Assembly (NCBI GenBank): GCA_012103505.1
Contig: WLWP01000001.1
Span: 3,720,001 to 3,784,000 of the forward strand
Origin: Pseudomonadales bacterium
GTDB lineage: Bacteria > Pseudomonadota > Gammaproteobacteria > Pseudomonadales > Azotimanducaceae
DNA: 64,000 nt
Direction: 5' to 3'
Positions 51,439 through 59,597 of the stretch are shown piece after piece. The notes beneath the pieces were generated by a model. It had not been told where the DNA came from. It did not search any database and saw only the letters and a list, made by a program, of their open reading frames with translations. The first letter of the stretch is position 1; each line of letters begins with the position of its first letter. Position numbers and translations under genes: made by a program.

Positions 51439-51825
51439 TTAGTGGACCAACGTGCGAATCGTGCCGAGCAACTCGTCACGACTAAACGGTTTGGTTATAT
51501 ATTGGTCGGATCCAACAATGCGACCCTTGGCCTTATCAAAGAGGCCATCCTTGGACGACAACATGACAACTGGCGTCGCCTTAAACTCACTGTTGTTCTT
51601 AATTAACGCACAAGTTTGATACCCGTCTAGGCGCGGCATCATAATGTCGACAAAGATAATCTCAGGGCGTGCGTCAGCGATTTTTGCTAAGGCATCAAAC
51701 CCGTCGGTTGCTGTAATGACATCAAAGCCTTCTTTTTTAAGAAGATTTTCAGCACTGCGGCGAATCGTCTTCGAATCGTCAATGACCAGAACCTTTACAC
51801 CGTCATTACCATTCGAATCGGTCAT
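51439..51825 (-). CDS. pilG: PilG, single-domain response regulator
   Basis: A 128-residue receiver that, phosphorylated by ChpA, promotes pilus extension in Pseudomonas. Acid pocket VLVIDDSK, phospho-Asp in FVDIMMPRLDG, and Lys in QYITKPFSRDE are all present and match Pseudomonas PilG closely. I chose ATG 51825 because GAGGAG lies nine bases upstream and the length before the first strand fits the family; ATG 51846 in the same frame adds seven residues and is the other possibility. A GGAG-CTT-CTCC hairpin could mask this ribosome site. Confidence 0.93.
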   Translation of the reverse strand: MTDSNGNDGVKVLVIDDSKTIRRSAENLLKKEGFDVITATDGFDALAKIADARPEIIFVDIMMPRLDGYQTCALIKNNSEFKATPVVMLSSKDGLFDKAKGRIVGSDQYITKPFSRDELLGTIRTLVH

Positions 51826-51846
51826 TTGGAGAAGCTCCTCTTCCAT

Positions 51847-51893
51847 CTTAGTCCCTTCTGTCCTTTGTCCTGTCCGTTATCCTTGCCAGTAGC
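51847..51893 (-). promoter_or_regulatory. Iterated GGA-motif leader upstream of pilG
   Basis: The minus-strand leader contains AAGGAT, CGGAC, AGGAC, AAGGAC and GGGAC within 40 bases. Such density of GGA is unusual. It could reflect tandem duplication of a ribosome site, or binding sites for a CsrA/RsmA-type regulator, which recognises ANGGA in loops. The sequence alone does not decide between these. Confidence 0.45.
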
Positions 51894-52254
51894 CCGCATT
51901 TCGGCGGCGCGGGCTCATCCAGTCTCTCTTAGTCCGCTGAGTCGAACACGCCTCGGTCTTGATCGGCGATAGAGTTTCGCACGCAAACAGCCCGTAGAAA
52001 TGGAACTCTCGCATACTTTTCCAAACTCGCCAGCCTTTGTAACACGCACTCTTCGGGCCGACCAGAACCAGCCCCTCAGAAGGGGATTTTGTTCTCATTT
52101 TTATTGCCTATTTCGTCCAGGAATGGGTAAGTTAGGCCGACTTTCGGTCTCGATGGATAATCCGAGCGCTGACATGGTTTCAGTACGGATCCAGAAATCG
52201 GAGTGCTAAAATTCGCCCGCTTCCTCGAAGCCTAATTACAAGTAAGTAGCGTAT
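51894..52254. other. Intergenic region between pilG and gshB
   Basis: About 360 bases with no convincing gene. A minus-strand frame of 73 residues (51877-52098) exists but ends in unnatural low-complexity basic residues, so I do not call it. A perfect inverted repeat AGCCCGC/GCGGGCT lies near 51891-51915, and a terminator-like hairpin at 52072-52105. Promoters for the divergent pilG and gshB units should be here, but no clear -35/-10 pair is seen. Confidence 0.6.
52072..52105 (+). terminator. Intrinsic terminator-like hairpin, plus strand
   Basis: CCCCT-CAGA-AGGGG forms a five-pair stem with a four-base loop, followed by ATTTTGTTCTCATTTTT. The T-rich tail lies on the plus side, so it would end a plus-strand transcript. 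No plus-strand gene lies upstream, which leaves either a small RNA or a chance hairpin. Confidence 0.4.
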
Positions 52255-53229
52255 ATGACAAAAATCGCTTTCGTTATGGATCCCGTTGAGTCGCTTAACC
52301 TCAAAAAGGACTCAACTCTGGCCATGATTAAGGCCTGCCAATCCCGCGGATTGGAGGTTTTCTACGTTCGACAACAAGACCTCGCTCTTTGGGCAGGGGA
52401 GGTTTGTGGCTACTTCAAGCCGATCACGCTGCGCGCCGACTTCGCGGCAACTTTGGACCCAGCTATCGCAGGTGATGATTGGATTACGGTCGGGGCTGAG
52501 TTTCGAGCGCCGCTCGCTGAGATGGATGTCATCATGATGCGAAAGGACCCCCCTTTCGATATGGAGTTTATCTATACGGCATATCTCCTAGAGCGAGCCG
52601 AAGAACAGGGCGCTGTAGTCGTCAACAAACCCCAGAGTCTGCGCGACTGCAATGAAAAATTCTTTGCCACCGCTTTCCCAGACTGCGGTCCAGCTTTGGT
52701 AGTCAGCCGCCGATACGATGTTTTACGCGCTTTCCACGCAGAACATCGCAACGTGGTGTACAAAAAACTTGATGGTATGGGTGGGGCCTCGATATTTAGA
52801 ATCATGGACGACGACCCAAACTTGTCCGTTGTGCTCGAGACTTTAACTGAAGGCGAAACGAGCCAGATCATGGCGCAAGTCTACTTACCGGAGATCGTCG
52901 ACGGTGACAAAAGAATCCTCCTGATAGACGGCGAGCCGGTGCCATACGCACTGGCTCGAATACCGTCGGCAGGAGAGACCCGTGGCAATCTCGCCGCCGG
53001 TGGTACCGGTGAGGGACGACCGCTAACCGAACGCGATCTTTGGATCGCCAATCAAGTTGGTCCTGAACTTAAGCGCCGTGGACTCACTTTCGTCGGTATC
53101 GATGTCATCGGTGATTACCTGACGGAGATAAACGTTACCTGTCCAACATGCATACGCGAACTCGATGCACAGTTTTCCCTCGATATCGCCGGTAAACTCA
53201 TCGATACAGTTTTGGCTAAACTGACATAA
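52255..53229 (+). CDS. gshB: Glutathione synthetase
   Basis: A 324-residue ATP-grasp enzyme that adds glycine to gamma-glutamylcysteine. It starts KIAFVMDPVESLNLKKDST, has the RKDPPFDMEFIY loop, YKKLDGMGGASIFR (ATP loop) and the C-terminal EINVTCPTCIREL, where E. coli GshB has EINVTSPTCIRE. No good ribosome site precedes the ATG. The pilG-gshB-tonB-yqgE-yqgF order is conserved in Pseudomonas. Confidence 0.96.
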   Translation: MTKIAFVMDPVESLNLKKDSTLAMIKACQSRGLEVFYVRQQDLALWAGEVCGYFKPITLRADFAATLDPAIAGDDWITVGAEFRAPLAEMDVIMMRKDPPFDMEFIYTAYLLERAEEQGAVVVNKPQSLRDCNEKFFATAFPDCGPALVVSRRYDVLRAFHAEHRNVVYKKLDGMGGASIFRIMDDDPNLSVVLETLTEGETSQIMAQVYLPEIVDGDKRILLIDGEPVPYALARIPSAGETRGNLAAGGTGEGRPLTERDLWIANQVGPELKRRGLTFVGIDVIGDYLTEINVTCPTCIRELDAQFSLDIAGKLIDTVLAKLT

Positions 53230-53270
53230 CACGGTCGGGACAACCACCACACGTTTGACGCTATTAGAGA

Positions 53271-54125
53271 ATGAGCACCGCTACAGTAACTTCGAAAGAT
53301 AGATTTAGTTTCGCCGTATTCCTGGCGCTCTCCCTCCATGCACTACTTATTCTCGGTGTGGGTTTCTCGTCGGATCAAAATATGCCAGAAACGATCAGCA
53401 TCGACGTTACTCTGTCTCTGTCCAACGATCTGATTGAGCCAGAGGAGGCTGACTTCGTAGCCACCACGAATCAACAAGGCAGCGGTACCGAAGCCGAGAT
53501 TTCTGAGATGACTACCACCAGCGATGCAGACTTCGATAGCAACCAGTTTCAGACGGTGATGTCTCAGCCATTACCTGTACCCGAGGAGACTGCCGCAAGC
53601 GACCCTCTGCTCACCACCGATGCCGAAGCGCTGGACCAGGCGGCAAAGGAAGAATTAGATCCGACCGAGGCAATCGATCCGATACCGACCAATCAGTTTG
53701 ATCGAGAAAAAGTAATCCAAGAGATTGCGAGCTTAGAAGCACGCATAGCGGAAGATCAACAAGCGCTGGCCAAAATGCCGCGAACCAAGCGGATCAATTC
53801 CGTTTCCACTCGAAGCGCATCCGAAGCCGCCTATTTAAGTATGTGGCGAGAGAAGTGTGAGCGTATCGGTGCTATAAATTATCCGGCAGGTCAGCTGGAA
53901 GGTGAAGTCCTGATCCTAGTCTCCATCCTGTCTGACGGTACGCTCGAAGAAGTTCGAATCCTCAAGTCTTCTGGCCACCGCAAGTTAGATCAAGCAGCCC
54001 TCGCTACTGTTCGCCAAGCGGCACCTTTCCAAGCTTTTAATATCGAGATGAGGAAGTCTTACGACCGACTCGAGTTTACGCGCTGGTGGCAATTCTCCAA
54101 GCGCCGCTCAAGGTTAGCCTCCTGA
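53271..54125 (+). CDS. TonB family protein, pilus-linked paralogue
   Basis: A 284-residue inner-membrane protein: helix at about 12-32, a long acidic periplasmic linker and a C-terminal TonB domain (about 205-284) with EGEVLILVSILSDGTLEEVRILKSSGHRKLD. The linker is rich in Glu, Asp, Thr and Ala and lacks the Pro-Lys run typical of classical TonB. The gene at this place in Pseudomonas is tonB3, which is required for normal twitching motility, so I infer a role in pilus function rather than iron uptake. Confidence 0.88.
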   Translation: MSTATVTSKDRFSFAVFLALSLHALLILGVGFSSDQNMPETISIDVTLSLSNDLIEPEEADFVATTNQQGSGTEAEISEMTTTSDADFDSNQFQTVMSQPLPVPEETAASDPLLTTDAEALDQAAKEELDPTEAIDPIPTNQFDREKVIQEIASLEARIAEDQQALAKMPRTKRINSVSTRSASEAAYLSMWREKCERIGAINYPAGQLEGEVLILVSILSDGTLEEVRILKSSGHRKLDQAALATVRQAAPFQAFNIEMRKSYDRLEFTRWWQFSKRRSRLAS

Positions 54126-54670
54126 ATCTACAACACAATTTCCTTCTGGCAATGCCTGGTCTGGTTGGGGACTACTTCGCAACCAGTCTTACCTATGTTT
54201 GTGAACACACTGAGGACGGCGCCTTAGGTGTTATCGTCAATCGACCTACGGATTTGTCACTTCTCGAGCTCTTGTCACAACTCGCCCTCCCGACAGATCC
54301 CAGACAGGTTGATGTGACAGTTTATGAGGGCGGTCCCGTATCTCGTGAACGCGGTTTCGTGCTCCACAGCGCGGACGCCACATTCGAGTCCACCACACAC
54401 ATTTCAGAAGACGTTTTCATGTCGACCGCGTTAGACGTACTTGAAGCGATCGCATCCAACAAAGGACCGGACCAGTATCTCGTTGCACTTGGTTATGCTG
54501 GATGGGGAGCTGGTCAGCTAGAAAGCGAGATAGCTGATAACGTTTGGCTTACAGCACCCGCTGAGGCTTCGATTCTCTTTGAACTGTCGCACGAACAACG
54601 TCTAAACGCCGCCGCGAAAACCTTAGGCATCGACTTTAACTTAATAGCCGCGCGCCCAGGACACGCTTGA
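54122..54670 (+). CDS. yqgE: YqgE/AlgH (UPF0301) family protein, probable CTG start
   Basis: A 182-residue UPF0301 protein. The CTG at 54122-54124 aligns with the initiator Met of E. coli YqgE (here L-NLQHNFLLAMP, there M-NLQHHFLIAMP), an AAGG site lies eight bases before it, and it overlaps the tonB stop as CTGA. The only standard alternative, GTG 54086, would add twelve residues and overlap tonB by 40 bases. The rest (GALGVIVNRPT; VTVYEGGPV; LVALGYAGWGAGQLE) is fully typical. Linked to algH regulation in Pseudomonas; biochemical role unknown. Confidence 0.9.
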   Translation: MNLQHNFLLAMPGLVGDYFATSLTYVCEHTEDGALGVIVNRPTDLSLLELLSQLALPTDPRQVDVTVYEGGPVSRERGFVLHSADATFESTTHISEDVFMSTALDVLEAIASNKGPDQYLVALGYAGWGAGQLESEIADNVWLTAPAEASILFELSHEQRLNAAAKTLGIDFNLIAARPGHA

Positions 54671-55083
54671 GCACGGACACCGTAATCGCATTCGATTTCG
54701 GTTTAAGGTACACCGGAGTCGCAATCGGTCAAACCCTAACGGGTACCGCAAGGGGTGTCGCAACTCTACGTTGTCGAGATGGGAAGCCGAAGTGGTACGA
54801 GCTAAACAAAATCGTGGATGAGTTTCAGCCACAGCGTCTCATCGTCGGTCTACCACTGCACATGGACGGTCAAGAATCGGAGATGTCCGAGCTTGCTCGT
54901 GCCTTTGCCGAGCAATTGCGGCAACGGTACAGATTGGAGATTACGCTTCAAGACGAGCGGCTCACTTCAAAAATTGCGGCGCTTAAACTGGCGGACGCCA
55001 AAGATATCGGGATCGCACAAACAGACCATGAACTCGCGGCTTGCATGATCTGCAACGACTGGCTCCAGCAACAAGCTAGTTAG
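54667..55083 (+). CDS. ruvX: Holliday junction resolvase-like YqgF/RuvX
   Basis: A 138-residue RNase H-fold nuclease of the YqgF family, associated with processing of pre-16S rRNA and with Holliday junctions. Acidic active-site residues occur in AFDFGLRYTG, DERLTS and the C-terminal DHELAA. The start is TTG 54667, overlapping the yqgE stop as TTGA. It converges with pilU across three bases; the pyr genes that often follow in Pseudomonas are absent. Confidence 0.92.
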   Translation: MSTDTVIAFDFGLRYTGVAIGQTLTGTARGVATLRCRDGKPKWYELNKIVDEFQPQRLIVGLPLHMDGQESEMSELARAFAEQLRQRYRLEITLQDERLTSKIAALKLADAKDIGIAQTDHELAACMICNDWLQQQAS

Positions 55084-55086
55084 GCT

Positions 55087-56232
55087 TTAGCGAAGACTCC
55101 CAAAAGACATCGGATCGTTGTCTTCTTCAATAGACAGGCTATCGACTGCGTCCATTGGATTGGGGGTCGCGTCTGCGCCAAGTTTTATCATCAAACGCAG
55201 ATCGTTTGGCGAGTCGGCACTGGCTATGGCAGCGTCATAGGTTATTTCACCCTGAGCGTAAAGTTGATACAGCGCTTGGTCGAAGGTCTGCATACCTTGT
55301 TCGGTACTTTTTGACATCAACTCTTTGAGCAGATGAACCTCACCTTTACGGATGTGGTCTGACATCAGCGGCGTGTTTATCAGAATCTCAACCGCGGCTC
55401 TACGCCCCTGGCCATCCACAGTTGGGATTAGCTGTTGTGCAACCATAGCTTTGAGATTCAATGACAAGTCCATCCACGTTTGGTTATGCCGCTCTGTCGG
55501 GAAAAAGTGAATGATCCTATCCAATGCTTGGTTAGCATTGTTCGCGTGCAGCGTACAAAGGCAGAGATGTCCTGTCTCGGCAAACGTCAGCGCGTACTCC
55601 ATCGTTTCCTTGCTCCGTACCTCACCAATCATGATGACATCAGGCGCTTGTCGGAGGGTATTCTTTAACGCTATTTCAAAATTCTCAGTATCGACTCCAA
55701 CTTCACGCTGGGTAACGATGCAGCCCTTGTGTTGATGCACAAACTCAATCGGGTCCTCGATACTAATTATATGACCACTAGAATGCTGGTTTCTGTGCCC
55801 GATCATCGAAGCTAGCGATGTCGATTTACCCGTTCCTGTAGCGCCAACGAATATGATAAGCCCACGCTTAGTCATTGCTAACTCTTCGATTACAGTTGGG
55901 AGACCCAAGTCCGAAACCTGGGGGATGTTGACTTCAATACGACGCAAGACCATGCCAACCAGATTGCGTTGATAAAACGCACTTACTCGAAAGCGGCCTA
56001 ATCCACGTGTATTAATCGCGAAGTTGCATTCGTGTTCTGCGTCAAAAGCTTCTTGTTGGTCAGGATTCATTACCCCGTAGACCAACTCACGTGATTGCTC
56101 TGGTGACAACTCGCTTTTACCTGCGGCATAGAGTTTGCCGTTGACTTTAATGGTCGGCGGCTTGCCTGCCGTTATAAAGAGGTCCGAACCTCCTTTCTCA
56201 ACCATCAACTTAAGCAGCTTGTCGAATTCCAT
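55087..56232 (-). CDS. pilU: PilU, type IV pilus retraction ATPase
   Basis: A 381-residue PilT/PilU-like AAA ATPase. The Walker A motif GATGTGKST is at 130-138, with the Asp box (IISIEDPIEF), Walker B (PDVIMIGEVR) and His box (CTLHANNANQA). The GKPPTIKVNG start and C-terminal extension (DAVDSLSIEEDNDPM) favour PilU over PilT. PilU assists PilT in retraction. It follows pilT by 63 bases on the same strand. Confidence 0.95.
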   Translation of the reverse strand: MEFDKLLKLMVEKGGSDLFITAGKPPTIKVNGKLYAAGKSELSPEQSRELVYGVMNPDQQEAFDAEHECNFAINTRGLGRFRVSAFYQRNLVGMVLRRIEVNIPQVSDLGLPTVIEELAMTKRGLIIFVGATGTGKSTSLASMIGHRNQHSSGHIISIEDPIEFVHQHKGCIVTQREVGVDTENFEIALKNTLRQAPDVIMIGEVRSKETMEYALTFAETGHLCLCTLHANNANQALDRIIHFFPTERHNQTWMDLSLNLKAMVAQQLIPTVDGQGRRAAVEILINTPLMSDHIRKGEVHLLKELMSKSTEQGMQTFDQALYQLYAQGEITYDAAIASADSPNDLRLMIKLGADATPNPMDAVDSLSIEEDNDPMSFGSLR

Positions 56233-56295
56233 TGCGCCTTTTCCTCTTAGCTTTTAACCGCCCAGCTAACTCTACTCCCTCGCGTGAGAAAGTTG

Positions 56296-57330
56296 TTAGA
56301 AGTTCTCCGGGGTCTTCGCTTTCTCTCGAGCCGCTTCACGAGTAACGGTCCGTTTCTCAACTAGTTCAATCAAGCATTGATCAAGCGTTTGCATTCCAAC
56401 TGAAGCACCCGTTTGTATAGCCGAGTACATTTGTGCGACCTTCGCTTCTCTTACCAAGTTCCTGATCGCAGGCGTGCCGATCATGATCTCGTGTGCAGCG
56501 ACTCGGCCACCATTGACCCGTTTCATGAGTGTTTGCGATATCACCGCCTGCAAAGATTCCGAGAGCATGGACCGAACCATGTCTTTCTCTTCAGCCGGGA
56601 AAACGTCTATCACACGGTCAATAGTCTTTGCAGCGGATGTCGTGTGGAGAGTACCGAATACTAAGTGCCCTGTTTCTGCTGCTGTTAGCGCTAACCGAAT
56701 AGTCTCTAAGTCACGGAGCTCACCAACCAGAATAATGTCAGGGTCTTCCCGCAGAGCCGCTCGCAATGCTTCGTTAAACCCATGGGTATCGCGGTGTACT
56801 TCACGTTGGTTCACCAGACACTTCTTAGACTCGTGGACAAATTCGATCGGGTCTTCGATGGTCAAAATGTGGTCATAGCGGTTGTCGTTGATGTAATCAA
56901 CCATCGCCGCCAACGTTGTACTCTTACCTGAGCCGGTGGGACCGGTTACAAGTACGAGCCCTCGAGGCACCATCGAGATGTCCTTGAAAACCTGGCCTAG
57001 GCTCAGATCTTCCATAGTTAGGACTTTTGACGGAATGGTCCGGAAGACAGCACCGGCGCCTCGATTTTGATTAAAGGCATTAACGCGGAATCGAGCCACG
57101 CCAGGTACCTCAAAGGAGAAGTCAGCCTCGAGAAATTCTTCAAAGTCTTTGCGCTGTTTGTCATTCATGATCTCATAGATCAAGCCGTGCACCTCTTGAT
57201 GTTCAAGCGGCGGTAGGTTGATCCTTCGCACATCACCATCCACCCGAATCATTGGGGGCAGGCCTGCGGAAAGATGGAGGTCAGATGCACCTTGCTTTGC
57301 GCTGAAGGCAAGGAGTTCAGTAATGTCCAT
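56296..57330 (-). CDS. pilT: PilT, type IV pilus retraction ATPase
   Basis: A 344-residue hexameric ATPase that powers pilus retraction and twitching. Walker A GPTGSGKST is at 130-138, with IEDPIEFVH, DIILVGELRD and FGTLHTTSAAKT as Asp, Walker B and His boxes. Length and the LSAGLPPMIRVDGDVR start match Pseudomonas PilT. The leader contains AAGGA seven bases before the ATG. Together with the chp genes it gives a complete control-and-motor set for retraction in one region. Confidence 0.96.
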   Translation of the reverse strand: MDITELLAFSAKQGASDLHLSAGLPPMIRVDGDVRRINLPPLEHQEVHGLIYEIMNDKQRKDFEEFLEADFSFEVPGVARFRVNAFNQNRGAGAVFRTIPSKVLTMEDLSLGQVFKDISMVPRGLVLVTGPTGSGKSTTLAAMVDYINDNRYDHILTIEDPIEFVHESKKCLVNQREVHRDTHGFNEALRAALREDPDIILVGELRDLETIRLALTAAETGHLVFGTLHTTSAAKTIDRVIDVFPAEEKDMVRSMLSESLQAVISQTLMKRVNGGRVAAHEIMIGTPAIRNLVREAKVAQMYSAIQTGASVGMQTLDQCLIELVEKRTVTREAAREKAKTPENF

Positions 57331-57468
57331 GAGCGGTCCTTGTCAGGGGAACGGCGCTATACTATGCCCAGAACGCAATAGGCACCACGCCTTGTGTACA
57401 CAATCCCAGGCTAACCCTGTAGAAGATCTCCGATATGAGACCTATGCCTCAAAGGCTGTGAGAACTAA

Positions 57469-58155
57469 GTGAATTCAATTGCAGGCAACCTTCTTGCGCT
57501 AAATAAGCAGATCGGAGCGGCAGCTTCAGCGGCGGGTAGAAATGCCACCGAAATTACCCTTATCGCTGCCAGCAAAACGCAATCTGCGGAGACGGTGAAC
57601 GAAGCTTTTCAAGCCGGGGTGCGTCATTTTGGGGAGAATTATCTCGATGAAGCCCTCGCTAAGTTAGCGCTGGTAGACACCCCCGGGGCTACCTGGCACT
57701 TTATCGGACGCGTACAAAGCAACAAAACCCGCCTCCTCGCCACACACTTCGACTGGGTGCATACGGTCGATCGCCTAAAAATAGCACGTCGCCTTTCCAG
57801 TCATCGTGAGGGCGATCCGCTCAACGTGCTCATCCAAGTCAACATCGATGATGACCCAGCTAAAGCGGGAGCCCAGCTTGGTGACACTCAAGTTCTAGTC
57901 GACGAAATAACAAGACTGCCGAATCTCAGACTCCGCGGGCTCATGACCATTCTCAGCCAATCTACGGATCCTGCTACTAGTTACCAATCCATGGCACAAT
58001 TAGCGGCTCGATTGAAAGAGCAGCTTGCGGCTGATGACGCGATGTTTTGGGACACCCTGTCGATGGGGATGTCAGGCGACATGCCGTCGGCCATCGCAGC
58101 AGGAGCAACCCACGTTAGAATCGGTACGGCTTTGTTCGGCCCACGTGACGTATAG
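57469..58155 (+). CDS. yggS: YggS, PLP homeostasis protein
   Basis: A 228-residue single-domain PLP-binding protein of the YggS/PROSC family. The PLP lysine is in LIAASKTQS, and the later HFIGRVQSNKTR and SMGMSGDMPSAIAAG motifs bind the phosphate. It does not catalyse a reaction but buffers PLP supply. The start is GTG 57469. It diverges from pilT, and proC-yggT follow, the standard cluster. Confidence 0.94.
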   Translation: MNSIAGNLLALNKQIGAAASAAGRNATEITLIAASKTQSAETVNEAFQAGVRHFGENYLDEALAKLALVDTPGATWHFIGRVQSNKTRLLATHFDWVHTVDRLKIARRLSSHREGDPLNVLIQVNIDDDPAKAGAQLGDTQVLVDEITRLPNLRLRGLMTILSQSTDPATSYQSMAQLAARLKEQLAADDAMFWDTLSMGMSGDMPSAIAAGATHVRIGTALFGPRDV

Positions 58156-58214
58156 CAACGCGAGCTCAACCAGTCAGCCGCTTGCTAGCAACAACACAGG
58201 AGACGGCAATTCCA

Positions 58215-59051
58215 ATGTCGCAGGATAGAGAACCAATGCAGCCTACTATCGCCTTCATTGGTGGTGGGAATATGGCATTTAGCCTCGTGCAAGGCATGCT
58301 CGCCGGAACGACGGCGGCTGCCTCGTTGCGTGTGGCCGATCCCTTCCCTGAAGCGTTGACCAAATACGTCGAAACCGGCGTGCCTACTTTTGCAAAGAAT
58401 GATGCCGCCATCATCGATGCTGACGTGATCGTTCTCGCTGTTAAGCCCCAGGTCGCGTCCCCCGTTGTGAGCGATCTCCATCTCAAATCCAACCAGCTTC
58501 TGGTGTCAATTGCGGCCGGGATATCGCTAACTAGCCTCACCGCCTGGACTAGTTCCTCCCAGCCCATTGTCCGCTGCATGCCTAACACACCGGCTCTCCT
58601 TGGCGCAGGGATGAGTGCCTTGTTTGCAAACGCAGCTTGCACCGAACTACACAGATCATTCGCGACAGACATTCTCAATGCCGCCGGGAAAACGTTGTGG
58701 GTCGCGAGTGAAACCGAACTAGATGCCGTCACAGCAGTAAGCGGGTCTGGACCTGCCTACTTCTTCCACCTCATGGAAACAATGATAGAAGCAGGCGAAG
58801 CACTTGGGCTCAGTCGAGAAACTGCCACAGAGCTCACTTTACAAACGGCCAGTGGGGCAGCGCTCATGGCGAGCCAGACATCGGATGATCCAGGCACCTT
58901 AAGGCAAAATGTGACTTCGCCTGGCGGTACAACCGCGGCGGCTCTCGATGTGATGACGGCAGAAGATTTACGTGGCACTGTTCACCGGGCTCTTGACGCC
59001 GCTCATTCTCGTTCTATATCACTTGCTCAGGAATTTGGCGCCGAAACATGA
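58215..59051 (+). CDS. proC: Pyrroline-5-carboxylate reductase
   Basis: A 278-residue enzyme that makes proline from P5C with NAD(P)H. Start ATG 58215 precedes TIAFIGGGNMAFSLV, the Rossmann motif. Also seen are RCMPNTPALLGAGM and the C-terminal SGSGPAYFFH and TSPGGTTAAAL, the ProC signature. AGGAG lies twelve bases before this ATG; a second ATG at 58236 is also possible. The yggT start overlaps the stop. Confidence 0.95.
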   Translation: MSQDREPMQPTIAFIGGGNMAFSLVQGMLAGTTAAASLRVADPFPEALTKYVETGVPTFAKNDAAIIDADVIVLAVKPQVASPVVSDLHLKSNQLLVSIAAGISLTSLTAWTSSSQPIVRCMPNTPALLGAGMSALFANAACTELHRSFATDILNAAGKTLWVASETELDAVTAVSGSGPAYFFHLMETMIEAGEALGLSRETATELTLQTASGAALMASQTSDDPGTLRQNVTSPGGTTAAALDVMTAEDLRGTVHRALDAAHSRSISLAQEFGAET

Positions 59052-59587
59052 TCAACACCCTATCCCTGGTTTTAGAAATAGTTTTTGGCTTAGCGACACT
59101 GTTATTCATTGCTCGCTTCCTTCTACAAGCCGCTCGTGCTGATTTCTATAACCCTTTGAGCCAAGCCATTGTGAAAGCATCAGATCCGATTTGTGGGCCT
59201 CTGCGTTCGTTCTTAAAACCAATAAACAATTTCGATATCGCGTCCATCCTAGTTGCATGGCTAATCGCTTGTCTTTATTTCACGCTCACGCTTTGGTTGC
59301 GTGCGCCTGAGTTTTTGAGCCCTGGTTTGATTGCTTGGGCAGGTCTCATCGACACACTCATGACACTACTGCAATTTTACATTTTCTCGATCATCATCAT
59401 TGCCATCGCAAGCTTCGTCGCCCAAGGCAGCATGCACCCCGCGCTGGGTCTGCTACACCAATTGAACGAACCACTGATGACACCATTGCGCAAGATCTTG
59501 CCGTCGTTCGGACCGCTAGATCTAACGCCAATGATCGTTTTGCTCATTCTGTTCGTTGTCCGTGACGTGTTGAGTCGCGCGTACTAG
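59048..59587 (+). CDS. yggT: YggT family membrane protein
   Basis: A 179-residue protein of two YggT repeats. Each repeat has a helix pair with a conserved loop: RADFYNPLSQAIVKASDPICGPLRS in the first and SMHPALGLLHQLNEPLMTPLRKILP in the second. About four membrane helices. It is the usual partner of proC, and plant and E. coli relatives have been linked to osmotic or division functions without a fixed reaction. The ATG overlaps the proC stop. Confidence 0.92.
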   Translation: MINTLSLVLEIVFGLATLLFIARFLLQAARADFYNPLSQAIVKASDPICGPLRSFLKPINNFDIASILVAWLIACLYFTLTLWLRAPEFLSPGLIAWAGLIDTLMTLLQFYIFSIIIIAIASFVAQGSMHPALGLLHQLNEPLMTPLRKILPSFGPLDLTPMIVLLILFVVRDVLSRAY

Positions 59588-59597
59588 CTGACTAGCA

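Noticed and set aside
51877-52098. A 73-residue minus-strand frame upstream of pilG
   Set aside because: It has an AGG motif before the ATG, but the composition drifts to basic low complexity near the C-terminus and no domain is recognised; it covers the pilG leader.
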